From contig CALULL010000008.1 of assembly GCA_944321465.1 (NCBI GenBank), forward strand, positions 1-64,000: a stretch of 64,000 bases of DNA. The letters are read 5' to 3'. The notes beneath the pieces are model-generated. The model saw nothing but the letters and a program-made list of their open reading frames with translations, had not been told where the DNA came from and did no database searches. The position numbers and the translations under genes are program-made. Source of the DNA: an uncultured Bacteroides sp. (GTDB lineage: Bacteria > Bacteroidota > Bacteroidia > Bacteroidales > Bacteroidaceae). Position 1 is the stretch's first letter. Each line of letters opens with the position of its first letter. Below are positions 36,301 through 44,825 of this stretch, in pieces.

Positions 36301-36463
36301 CCGTCGCACGCTCGTCCACGCGTCTCTGTATGTCTGTTTTGGCGAAGCCGCTACTTTCACAAGCTGCGGGCATCAAGTCATAGGGTAGTTGAGGCGCGCG
36401 GGACGGGGGTGGGGGTGCCTATGTCGTGTAGTGGTCATCCTGTGTGTGTGGGCGCGGCCTGCG

Positions 36464-39331
36464 TCACTGTGTCCTTTCCAAAGGTATGGTCGTATCGTAC
36501 TGCATGATGTCCTCCAGCAGGCACGAATGGCTGAACTCGGTGTTGTCCGTCACGGGCATCCAGCGCACCGTCACGCGGTCTGTCGCGTTCAGGTTGTACT
36601 CCCCGCGCAGGGTAAGGGTGTACCGGGCACTGTTCTGCCCGTTGGGGTTGCCGGTGAGGTCGAAGGTGCCGATGCGTGTGCCGTCGCTGGCGCGTTCCAG
36701 TATGACGTAGGGGTTGTCCACTTGGAAAGTCTCGTCTGTGGGCAGTTGGATGGTGCCCGTCAGCGGCGTGTTGGTGATGTCCACCGCCACGGGGTTGAAG
36801 CCCACTTCGTTGCCCGCGCTCAGCCGGATGGTCTCGCTGCTGGCCAGGCGGTTGGTGGTGAAGTGGAAGGTCTGCGTGGCCCCGCTGCCTGCCGCTACGG
36901 TGTAGCTCCACGTGGTGCCGTCCTGCGTCCAGCCGGTGCCGTCGGCGGGGGCGAGGTACTGGCTCTCTACGAGGAAGGTGAACGCTCGGTCCTGTGCTGC
37001 ATCGGGTATCGTGATGCGCAGCCATACGTCCTGCCCCTCGCCGTAGGGGATGGGGAACGAGCCGCCGTCGGTTACGGTGGTGAAACTGTTGCCGTCGGTC
37101 GACAGTGCCGGGCTGAAGTCCAGCCGCCCGCCCGTCTCTACCGTCACGCTGGCCGAGCGGAAGGCGGTCTGCCTGTTGTTCACGCCTTGGTAGGGCGCGG
37201 GGTAGCCGTCGGTGGACTTGGCCGAGAGCACCACGTAGCTGTCGAACACGGGGCTGATGCTGGTGAGTGTCACGCTGGTCGTAGGCTGCGTGGCGGTATA
37301 GGCGGCGTAGGTGTTGCCGTACATGTCGGTCGCCTGCGTGGCTCCTGGCCAGTCGGGACGGAGCACGGCGGGGTCGTAGTACACCCATATCTCGCTGCTC
37401 ACGCCGCCGTATCCACCGTCCAGCGTGAAGGGGATGGAGACCGTCTCGCCTGCCACGGGGTCAAGGTTGCTGATGGTGCGCATGGAGCCGTTAGCATCGT
37501 CGCTGTTCGTCAGCCGGATGCGCCGTTGGCTTCCGCTGGGCTGGAAGGCAAAGTAGAGGTCGCGGTGGCGGAAGAGGTCGGTGCCCGTGTCCGGGTCGTC
37601 GCCCTCCATGTAGATGTGGAACTCGTCTTCGTTCGTGTGGCCCTGCTGCGTCAGGATGGTGCGGAAGTTCACGCGGTGCTGGCCCACGTGGTCGGCGGTG
37701 TAGACGTACTTGTAGTTCCAGTCCTTTGTTACGTCTTGGTATTGCCAGTCATTTATGCCTGCGTTCCATACGGGCACGTAGTAGTCGTTGGCCTCCATGA
37801 TTACCGCCAAGGAGTTTTCCTCTCCCGTCTGTGCGTCGATGAGGTCGCAGCCGAACTTCACCTCCACGGGCAGCAGCTCCTGGGGGAAGTCGTCGGGGAT
37901 GTAGAAGAGCACGGCGATGTTCTCGCCGTCGAGCAGGGGTATCTCCGAGCTGACCCACACGGGGGAGAACTCGAACGGCTCGGAGGTGATGATTTGCACG
38001 CGGCGCGACAGCACGCCGTCGGCCTCCTTCACCTGCAACGTGCCGCGCAGCAGCTGTCCGCTGGCCGGGGCGTTGACGCTGAGGGTGATGGTGCCTTGGC
38101 CCGTCCCGCGGTCCCACGTCACGGTGGGGGCACTGCCGTCCGTCACGCCCTCGTTGCTCACCCACGTCACCACGGGCTGTGTCGTGCCGTTGTAGTAGAA
38201 CTGGATGGTCTGCTCTCCGGCCTGCTGGTAGAGCACGGTGGTCTCGCCCTCGATGCGCAGGGTCCTGTCGCCGCTGCTCACCTCGGGTATCTCGTCGCTG
38301 ACGGTTATCCACGGGTTGTTGGCCGGGGTGGCCGTCTTGGCGGCCTCGAAGGAGGAGACACCGTAGGCCGTGTTCACGTCGCTGATGGTGATGTGGTACT
38401 CGTGGTTGCGTATTATCTCGTAGGGTTCCTTCGCGTCGTTCACCAGCATCACCTTGTAAAAGAGGGCATCGACATCGTTGTTCTTACGGATGCGCATGAT
38501 GACATACACCTGGTCGTCCTCCGGGTTGGTGGTCTCGAAGATGTAGCGCGGGTCGCCCGCCTCGCTCGATGCTTGGCCTACGTCGTTGTCGTCGCCCATC
38601 TTCACGTTGTAGGTCTCGGGCAGGGCGGTGGTGAAGTCGTAGGTGCCGAGGTCGAAGTGGAAGGGCGTGCCGTCGAGCATGTTGTCCACTTGGGTGTCAA
38701 AGGGGGCCACCGTGCCGTAGGCGTACTGGTTGCAGACGGCCCAGCCCAGGACGGTGATGTCTGGGTTCTGCACCTCGTAGCGCACGAGGGCTTGGTTGCG
38801 GTAGAGGGTGACGGCCCCGGCGTTTCCGGCTGCGAAGTTGGTGAGAGCCGTCTCGTCGTCAAACAGCTCGTACCCCCAGTACACCAGGTTGCCCGAGGAG
38901 GAGACCATCGGGGCGATGACCTCGTTCTCGTGTCGGCCTATGTTGTCGCGGTCGCTGAAGTTGTCCATGTTGACGTTGGCCAGGAAGTGCAGGCGGCGGG
39001 TAGAGGCGGGCACTTCGGCGGTGAAGGTTCCCGAGCCGCCCTCCCAGCCGTCCACGTTGTTGGTCTGCTGGGCCAGCACGCGGCTTATCATGTAGCCTTC
39101 TTGGTCGAAGGCCAGCAGCCAGAGGGTGCTGATGGCCTCGCCGTTGATGTCCACGGCACGCGTCAGCTTCAGACCGGGCACGTTGGTGTTTACCCGCAGG
39201 TGCACCATGCCGTTTTCGTCCACCACGGCCCGTCCGGGTTCTACGAAGGTGTCGTCCATGCACCCGGTCAGCACAAACACGACCAGCCCAATGGCTGCCC
39301 ACAGTCTACGGTATATGCTCTTGTTCTTCAT
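36464..39331 (-). CDS. Large fimbrial accessory/tip lipoprotein (DUF4906-like)
   Basis: 955 residues. Lipobox FVLTGC with Cys24. The N-terminal half follows the fimbrillin-type pattern (VHLRVNTNVPGLKLTRAVD, then an RNQALVRYEV core motif that resembles the conserved segment of FimB/Mfa-type subunits), followed by several beta-sandwich units. The last gene of the fimbrial operon, 12 bp after the preceding gene. Most likely a minor tip or stalk component of a type V pilus; this rests on context and length more than on a strong signature. Confidence 0.8.
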   Translation of the reverse strand: MKNKSIYRRLWAAIGLVVFVLTGCMDDTFVEPGRAVVDENGMVHLRVNTNVPGLKLTRAVDINGEAISTLWLLAFDQEGYMISRVLAQQTNNVDGWEGGSGTFTAEVPASTRRLHFLANVNMDNFSDRDNIGRHENEVIAPMVSSSGNLVYWGYELFDDETALTNFAAGNAGAVTLYRNQALVRYEVQNPDITVLGWAVCNQYAYGTVAPFDTQVDNMLDGTPFHFDLGTYDFTTALPETYNVKMGDDNDVGQASSEAGDPRYIFETTNPEDDQVYVIMRIRKNNDVDALFYKVMLVNDAKEPYEIIRNHEYHITISDVNTAYGVSSFEAAKTATPANNPWITVSDEIPEVSSGDRTLRIEGETTVLYQQAGEQTIQFYYNGTTQPVVTWVSNEGVTDGSAPTVTWDRGTGQGTITLSVNAPASGQLLRGTLQVKEADGVLSRRVQIITSEPFEFSPVWVSSEIPLLDGENIAVLFYIPDDFPQELLPVEVKFGCDLIDAQTGEENSLAVIMEANDYYVPVWNAGINDWQYQDVTKDWNYKYVYTADHVGQHRVNFRTILTQQGHTNEDEFHIYMEGDDPDTGTDLFRHRDLYFAFQPSGSQRRIRLTNSDDANGSMRTISNLDPVAGETVSIPFTLDGGYGGVSSEIWVYYDPAVLRPDWPGATQATDMYGNTYAAYTATQPTTSVTLTSISPVFDSYVVLSAKSTDGYPAPYQGVNNRQTAFRSASVTVETGGRLDFSPALSTDGNSFTTVTDGGSFPIPYGEGQDVWLRITIPDAAQDRAFTFLVESQYLAPADGTGWTQDGTTWSYTVAAGSGATQTFHFTTNRLASSETIRLSAGNEVGFNPVAVDITNTPLTGTIQLPTDETFQVDNPYVILERASDGTRIGTFDLTGNPNGQNSARYTLTLRGEYNLNATDRVTVRWMPVTDNTEFSHSCLLEDIMQYDTTIPLERTQ

Positions 39332-39343
39332 CGTTCTTTCGTT

Positions 39344-41905
39344 TTAGTTGTTGGTTTGGAGGAAGGCATCGGTGGGGAGGACGTCGCGGATGCAGCGGAT
39401 ATATTCAGAGTCGTTGTTGTTTTCATAGACACCCGTTTCGGCATAGGTATCCTCTTGTGCAACCCAATACCGCCGCCCACTCAGAACTTGATCCATGACT
39501 TCCGGCGTTTCGTTCTGATAGTTTATGATTACTGCTATTTCCGCTGACGTAGGAAGCCTCCAGTCATTTAGATGGTGTGTTTCTCCTTCACTGTCAATAT
39601 AAGTCTCTACATAGTTTGCGCAATGTCTTTGTGCTTCCGTCCAATTCCTTCCGGCCGATACGGTACCGAGCTGTGAAGCGAGCATGAACGCAGGCGATAC
39701 TAAACCATCATTCTCTGGAGTGCTGACTGCCACAGATTGCCAGTTTGGTGCACTTGGTGTGCCAAAGTTCATTTCCTCACGCAACGGATGGGCAATATCA
39801 TATTTCTCGGATGTTTCAGTCAAGGTAACAAAATACATCATAGGGTTGGTATTACTTTCTGCGTTCCTTGCTCTTTCTGCCGTATATACTCCTCCTGCCG
39901 AATGTGTTCTTGTACGCCTTCTGTAACGAGTACCCCAACTAGTAGTGTATTCTTCCCACCCACTCCACTCAGACCACCCCGGGTCGTTATCTGATACACT
40001 GCCACCAGAAAAATCGTATTGGTATATATTACTCCTCTCTTCAATATAGACCTTGGATGAAAACGTATTATTCGAGGTCGGCAAGCTTATATTATCGAGT
40101 GAACTCTCTATTCCTTGATCTTCCCAATTTCCTCGCCAATTTTGTCTTTGAGTATGAGTTTGTGTTATCGGACAAACAAATTCTCTTTCCCAGTGTATGG
40201 ATACATTGGCAGGATTTACATCATCTGGAGACAGGAAATCATCCCTGTAAGAATAGTACCCCTGTATCGGCTGAATATACTCCAGCGGATATTGCTCTAC
40301 CACTACGTACTTCGACAAGCCGTCCCCGTTGGTCACTTTCAAGGTGATGTAGCGTTTGGTCACGTTCTCGGGGGAGGTAGAGGTGAGGTGAATGTTTCCT
40401 TCCACTACTCCTTGGTCGAAGGTGGTTGACACTTCATCGTCTCTATTACCCCAATTAGTGTTATCATCGTTCGGGTCGTTCTCATCTACCTCCTGCCTCT
40501 CCCCGTCCTTGTTCACGAAGTAGATGGGCGGGATGGTGCTGCCCGTCCCCGGGTAGTCGAACTCGAAGTCTACGTCCGGGTCGTTCAGGGCGGTGTTGCC
40601 CGATACGAACTCCACGCTCGTTATCGGCGACGACGAATAGAAGCGGAGGTCGTCGTAGCCATCGACGTTGCGCAGGTCCAGGTGGTAGCTGCTCAGGATG
40701 AGGTAGGTGGGGGTGTCGCCTTCGCCTACGGATACGCCGTCGACCTTCCAGTCGGCTGTCTCGAACTGCACGTTGTTCAGCTCTACCGGCTCGTCAATCT
40801 CCGTGGAGCCGAGCATGTCGACGGTGGCGGTCACCTGGTAGAAGGTGTTGCGCTCCATCACTTGCCGCTCGGCGTTGCCGATGAAGGGTATCTTGTAGAA
40901 GTTATGGGCATAGTTCTCGCCGGCCTGCTGCTGGCCGTCCTCGCCGTAGTACGTGCCGGGCAGGTCGATGAGGAGCATGGTCTCGTTCTCCACCAGTTCG
41001 TCCCAACGGTTGACGTAGGCGTAGAAGCGGACGGTGCTTCCCTCTATGGTTCCGTTTGCTCCGCGAGTGACGAAGTCGCCGGTGAAGTTGTCCTCGGCTA
41101 CGCCTCCGTTGTCGGGGGTGGACTGGTAGCCCAGCCGGGAGGCATCCAGCGGGGTGCCGTCGGCCAGGGCGGGGGTGACGGTGGCGTAGTTGACTACCTG
41201 GGCTTCTAAAGTGGAGGGCGTGTACTTCGTCTTCCAGTCGTCGGAGAACTGGAGGGTAAGTTCTACCTTGGCGGCGGCGCGGCGCACCGGGACGGAGATG
41301 TCGTACACCTGGCCGTCGGGGGCTGCTTCAAGGGTGGCGTAGTCCACCTCCGTGTGGCCGTCCATGAGGAAGGACTTGCCGGAGAAGGCACCGTTGTCCG
41401 TGTTCATACCCTCGAAGTAGACTATGTCCTTGTCGGTGGCCGTCACGGCCTTCAGGTCGTCCAGCGAGGTGACGGAGGACAGGGTGGCACTGCCCTTATA
41501 GTTGGCCACGACGTAGACGGAGAAGGGGGCATCGTCCTCGTTGAAGTTGTCCAGCCAGTTCGAGCCGCTGTAGACGGTCACGGGGCCGCTGCCTTCGCCG
41601 TGGGCGTAGCCGTCGGGGTTCAGCATGCCGTCGTGCTTGAAGATGAACACGTCGGCGGTGCCGATGCGGTTCTCGTTCAGGGCATCCACGCCCGGCGTGC
41701 GGGTGCTTGCCTCCGGCTCGGTGCCTTCGGGGGCGAGGGCGATGTGCAGTCCGGGTGCCTGTGGCTCGGGGCGGTCGGGCAGCACGAGGGCTTCGTCTTG
41801 CACGCAGGCCGTCAGAGCCAGCGTCAGCAGGGAGCCGACGAGGCAGGCCGCGCGTCTTATGCGTTTTGTCAGGGTCTTATCTGTTGTCATTGCTTGTTCC
41901 TCCAT
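39344..41905 (-). CDS. Large fimbrial tip-type lipoprotein with WSxW/RxRxR segment and lectin-like C-terminus
   Basis: 853 residues from 41905; the ATG at 41890 (MTTDKTLTKR) is a likelier start. Lipobox TLALTAC. N-terminal fimbrillin-type beta domains include VRRAAAKVELTLQF. Near residues 640-670 is WSEWSGWEEYTTSWGTRYRR followed by RTRT, reminiscent of thrombospondin type 1 repeats but lacking their cysteines. The C-terminal ~120 residues (RNWTEAQRHCANYVETYI, LNDWRLPTSAEIAVI, YIRCIRDV) resemble the DUF1566/Fib_succ_major type of C-lectin-like module. The part encoded by 39344-40460 is clearly more AT-rich than the rest, suggesting an exchanged module. Probably an adhesive tip subunit. Confidence 0.8.
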   Translation of the reverse strand: MEEQAMTTDKTLTKRIRRAACLVGSLLTLALTACVQDEALVLPDRPEPQAPGLHIALAPEGTEPEASTRTPGVDALNENRIGTADVFIFKHDGMLNPDGYAHGEGSGPVTVYSGSNWLDNFNEDDAPFSVYVVANYKGSATLSSVTSLDDLKAVTATDKDIVYFEGMNTDNGAFSGKSFLMDGHTEVDYATLEAAPDGQVYDISVPVRRAAAKVELTLQFSDDWKTKYTPSTLEAQVVNYATVTPALADGTPLDASRLGYQSTPDNGGVAEDNFTGDFVTRGANGTIEGSTVRFYAYVNRWDELVENETMLLIDLPGTYYGEDGQQQAGENYAHNFYKIPFIGNAERQVMERNTFYQVTATVDMLGSTEIDEPVELNNVQFETADWKVDGVSVGEGDTPTYLILSSYHLDLRNVDGYDDLRFYSSSPITSVEFVSGNTALNDPDVDFEFDYPGTGSTIPPIYFVNKDGERQEVDENDPNDDNTNWGNRDDEVSTTFDQGVVEGNIHLTSTSPENVTKRYITLKVTNGDGLSKYVVVEQYPLEYIQPIQGYYSYRDDFLSPDDVNPANVSIHWEREFVCPITQTHTQRQNWRGNWEDQGIESSLDNISLPTSNNTFSSKVYIEERSNIYQYDFSGGSVSDNDPGWSEWSGWEEYTTSWGTRYRRRTRTHSAGGVYTAERARNAESNTNPMMYFVTLTETSEKYDIAHPLREEMNFGTPSAPNWQSVAVSTPENDGLVSPAFMLASQLGTVSAGRNWTEAQRHCANYVETYIDSEGETHHLNDWRLPTSAEIAVIINYQNETPEVMDQVLSGRRYWVAQEDTYAETGVYENNNDSEYIRCIRDVLPTDAFLQTNN

Positions 41906-41938
41906 CGTTCGTATGGGTGTGTGTTCTTGCTAAGGTTC

Positions 41939-43504
41939 TCAGGGCTGCTGTGTGCTGGGCCATACCAGCTGGTCGCCCTCTACGGGAGATACTTGCACGA
42001 TGTGTATCTGCGTGCCCGTCGTCCCGTAGGCCATTTGCGGGTCGAACATCTGCTGGTTCTCCGGCGCGGTGCCTATGGTGATGTAGAGGTCGGTCTCCGG
42101 GCGTGCGCCGCTGGCCACGTCGTAGGGCCGTGTGGGGCGCACTTGTATGGTGGTGGGTTGTGCTTCGGTTCCTCCCACGCCCTCGGAGGCGTGGTTGTCG
42201 TCTTCCACAAACTCAAAGTCGAGCGGGTTGGTGAGGTGGGCCTGCCAGCGCACGCCTTCGGGGGCGGTCATCGTCACGGTGAAGGTAAATTGGCGCGACT
42301 GTGCGTCGGCTCCCGTCATGTACTGCGTGGCGTAGTCCTTCCCGTCCGGGGTGAGGGAAACCATGTTGACGGCACCAAGCGCGAACATACCGTCGTCGGA
42401 CACCACGTACTCGCTCTCCTTGTCGTCCCACGGTTGGACTGCGCAGCTCACCGTCAGTCCGCCGCTCTCCAGGAGCAGGCACTTCACGTTGTACTTCACG
42501 TTCGTCTCGCTGATGGCGGGCAGGTAGATGTTGCCCGTGCGTTGCTCGCTGCCCATTGTGTAGGCTACCGTCAGGCAGGCGACATTTTTTGTGGCGGAAC
42601 CGCTCGGGTCGGCGTTGGTCCACGTCGTGCCCCACTGGCTGTTGCCCTCGGGCTTCAGCGTGACGGGCTTGCTGGCGACCACCTCGCCGTAGTCGCCCGT
42701 CAGCTGTTGTTCCTCGGACACGACCTGGGCGACGGTCTGAGTCGTGCCGAGCAACAGTGCGGCAGTTGCAATGTTGCCGTTGCGTGTGCCGTAGTCGGCA
42801 AGGTCGCGGTCGTGGAAGTAGCCGTAGCGCGAGTAGTTGGTAAGGCTGACGTTATTCACCGTGGCTTCGACATCCTCGGTCGACTTGGCGAAGAAGACCT
42901 GAAGCAGCGAGAAGGGGCGCATCAGCTCGACCGTCACCGACTGCGGGGCCGTTCCCTCCGGGGTGGCTGTGATGTCGGCCGTGGCCTCGCCCGTCAGCAG
43001 GTCGCCCGGGTCGCGGTCGATGTTGTCCGTCAGGAAGCCTGCGCGTGTGCGCAGGTCGTTCAGCGGGGTGTTCTCGCTCAGGCCGGTGGTGCTTCCGGCT
43101 CCGTTTTCGTTGGCCACCACGTAGAACGTCAGTTCTCCGCCCTCTTGCAGGCGGAAGGGCACGTAGTAGGCTCCTGTGGCCGTGAGGTTCATGTTCTCGT
43201 AGTAGCCCACGCGGTCGCCTTGGGTGTTGAAGACGTAGACGCGCAACTGCCGCAGGGCATTCTCGTCGTTGCCCGGGGCGCGGGTGGCAGCCTGCTGCGG
43301 GTTCACCATGAGTCGCACCTGGTAGGTGTCCTTCAGCGTGGTGACGATGCCCGGTTCTTCCTCGGTGCACGAGGCGGCGAGCAGCACCACCGTCGCCAGC
43401 AGTAGTCCCCGCCACCAGCCCCTCCCCGTCGTGGGAGCGGCCTTGCGGCTGCGGGGCCTTGCGTGCGGCCTCGTGAGGCTTGTCTGGTTGGTCGATGTGT
43501 TCAT
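41939..43504 (-). CDS. Fimbrillin-clan accessory lipoprotein
   Basis: 521 residues. An unusually long basic N-region (to about residue 30) precedes the hydrophobic segment LLLATVVLLAASC with the lipid on Cys. Fimbrillin-type features: TRAPGNDENALRQLRVYVFN near residue 80, YVVANEN, and VTVELMRPFSLLQVFF in place of the usual core motif. Follows the anchor gene by 54 bp and precedes the next by 33 bp. A minor pilus subunit by context. Confidence 0.8.
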   Translation of the reverse strand: MNTSTNQTSLTRPHARPRSRKAAPTTGRGWWRGLLLATVVLLAASCTEEEPGIVTTLKDTYQVRLMVNPQQAATRAPGNDENALRQLRVYVFNTQGDRVGYYENMNLTATGAYYVPFRLQEGGELTFYVVANENGAGSTTGLSENTPLNDLRTRAGFLTDNIDRDPGDLLTGEATADITATPEGTAPQSVTVELMRPFSLLQVFFAKSTEDVEATVNNVSLTNYSRYGYFHDRDLADYGTRNGNIATAALLLGTTQTVAQVVSEEQQLTGDYGEVVASKPVTLKPEGNSQWGTTWTNADPSGSATKNVACLTVAYTMGSEQRTGNIYLPAISETNVKYNVKCLLLESGGLTVSCAVQPWDDKESEYVVSDDGMFALGAVNMVSLTPDGKDYATQYMTGADAQSRQFTFTVTMTAPEGVRWQAHLTNPLDFEFVEDDNHASEGVGGTEAQPTTIQVRPTRPYDVASGARPETDLYITIGTAPENQQMFDPQMAYGTTGTQIHIVQVSPVEGDQLVWPSTQQP

Positions 43505-43558
43505 ATCGTGTGTGTGTTCGTTTTGTTGTCGTTCTCTCTTGTGTGTCTGTCGGTGCTG

Positions 43559-44500
43559 TTACTTCTCGTCCAAGCCCGGGTGTATCGGCTCGTCCTCGAA
43601 GGGGGTGACGCTGACGCTCACCCCGTCGTCGTTGAGGTGCAGCAGGATGCTGACGGCCACCTCCTGACGGTCCTCCACCGTCAGGCTGTTGGCGGACAGG
43701 AAGTCGGCCAGGGGCAGGGTATAGACCGTGGTTCCCGTGGCGGGGTTGACAAGGCGGAGCGCGCCCGGCGTGTCGTCGGCAAAGCGCAGGGTGTGCAGGG
43801 CCGTCTCGTAGGCATCGGGGGTACCGTCGGCAGCCGGTGCGGGTTTCAGGGCGTAGGCGGCGGTGGCCTCGGCATGGGCCGTGCCGTCGAAGTCGGCGTA
43901 GGCGGGCAGGCCGTCGAGGCGCACGCCCACGGGGCAGGCGGTGGCGGCTTGGCCGTCGGCGCGGGTCAGTACCATGTTGTCGAAACCTTCGAGGCGCACC
44001 GACAGGTCGATGTGCGCGCAGCTGAAGTCGAGTATATCTTGTTGGTCGGTGTAGGCGTTCGCTACGGTGAACGTCCCCCCGGCGTAGTAGAGTTCGTCGT
44101 TGGTGTCGGCCTCCTGGCCGTTGCGGTGCTCGGGCGCGGCCACGGTGGCCGTCTCGCGCTGTTCGGGCTGGTCTATGTCGGTTGCCTGGGCGGCGTTGCC
44201 CCAGCACACGGCCTCGTAGTTGCCCGGTTCGAGGTCTTCCAGTTCGAAGCGGATGCCCTGCAGCTGTTCCAGCCGTGCGGCATCCATAGTCTCTTGGCGC
44301 ACCAGTGCGCGGGTGGTGGCATCGTAGACATACAGATGTACCTGTGCCACCTTTTCGCGGAAGATGTCCGTGGTGCCGTCGCCCGTGTAGCGGAACAGCA
44401 GGGTGAAGCTGCGTCGGCAGTCGCTACGGTCTTCCTTGATGCAGCTGCCCAGGAGGGTGGCGGCTGCCAGAAACAAAAGTATAATGCTCGTCTTTCTCAT
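43559..44500 (-). CDS. FimB/Mfa2-family fimbrial anchor lipoprotein
   Basis: 313 residues from the ATG at 44498-44500, chosen because it opens MRKTSIILLFLAAATLLGSC, a typical lipoprotein signal; the frame extends further upstream through tandem repeats and is not coding there. The mature start CIKEDRSDC is characteristic of the FimB/Mfa2 family, which anchors the pilus to the outer membrane and limits its length. Ends EDEPIHPGLDEK, sharing the PGLDE tail with the major fimbrillin. Separated from the fimbrillin gene by 325 bp with a hairpin and tandem repeats. Confidence 0.88.
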   Translation of the reverse strand: MRKTSIILLFLAAATLLGSCIKEDRSDCRRSFTLLFRYTGDGTTDIFREKVAQVHLYVYDATTRALVRQETMDAARLEQLQGIRFELEDLEPGNYEAVCWGNAAQATDIDQPEQRETATVAAPEHRNGQEADTNDELYYAGGTFTVANAYTDQQDILDFSCAHIDLSVRLEGFDNMVLTRADGQAATACPVGVRLDGLPAYADFDGTAHAEATAAYALKPAPAADGTPDAYETALHTLRFADDTPGALRLVNPATGTTVYTLPLADFLSANSLTVEDRQEVAVSILLHLNDDGVSVSVTPFEDEPIHPGLDEK

Positions 44501-44593
44501 TGTCTCTACTCTCTGTATGTTTGTGTCTTCTTCGGTGTTGTTGGTCGCCCCTGTCCGGGGCCGGTTGTCTCGTTCTTGTCGGTGGCCCGTCGT

Positions 44594-44665
44594 GCCTTCG
44601 CATGTGCTACCCCGCATAGCCTCGCATGTGGTACCCGTCATAGCCTAACATGTGGTACCCGTAAT
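44594..44665. repeat. Three tandem ~24-bp repeats upstream of the anchor gene
   Basis: CGCATGTGCTACCCCGCATA, CGCATGTGGTACCCGTCATA and AACATGTGGTACCCGTAATG follow one another, each with a GCCT linker. They lie in the leader of the anchor gene. Confidence 0.8.
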
Positions 44666-44747
44666 GAAAAAATGTTAAAGGCTCGTTGCGGGCGGCTCGG
44701 CGGCCCTGTGTGCGCCCTCGCGGGGTGTCCTCGTGAGGGGGGAAAGT

Positions 44748-44799
44748 CACACGGGCGGAATGCTCGCCCCGCGCGGGGGCGGGGCACTCCTCCTGTGTG
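44748..44799 (-). promoter_or_regulatory. Long intercistronic hairpin between fimbrillin and anchor genes
   Basis: CACACGGG-GGA-TGC-CGCCCC pairs with GGGGCG-GGGCACTCC-CCTGTGTG, an imperfect stem of over 20 bp starting 27 bp after the fimbrillin stop. Partial termination or RNA stabilisation here would give more major subunit than anchor, as a pilus needs. Confidence 0.65.
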
Positions 44800-44825
44800 A
44801 GGGAACTATTGGTCAATTGGCAATG

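Noticed and set aside
36389-39547. A 1052-codon open frame on the plus strand opposite the fimbrial accessory gene
   Set aside because: It mirrors the codons of the minus-strand lipoprotein, has Val/Gly/Ala-rich low-information composition and no recognisable domain; GC-rich codon use opens the antisense frame.
44501-44641. In-frame N-terminal extension of the FimB/Mfa2 anchor
   Set aside because: It consists of the translated 24-bp tandem repeats; the ATG at 44500 opens a proper lipoprotein signal.
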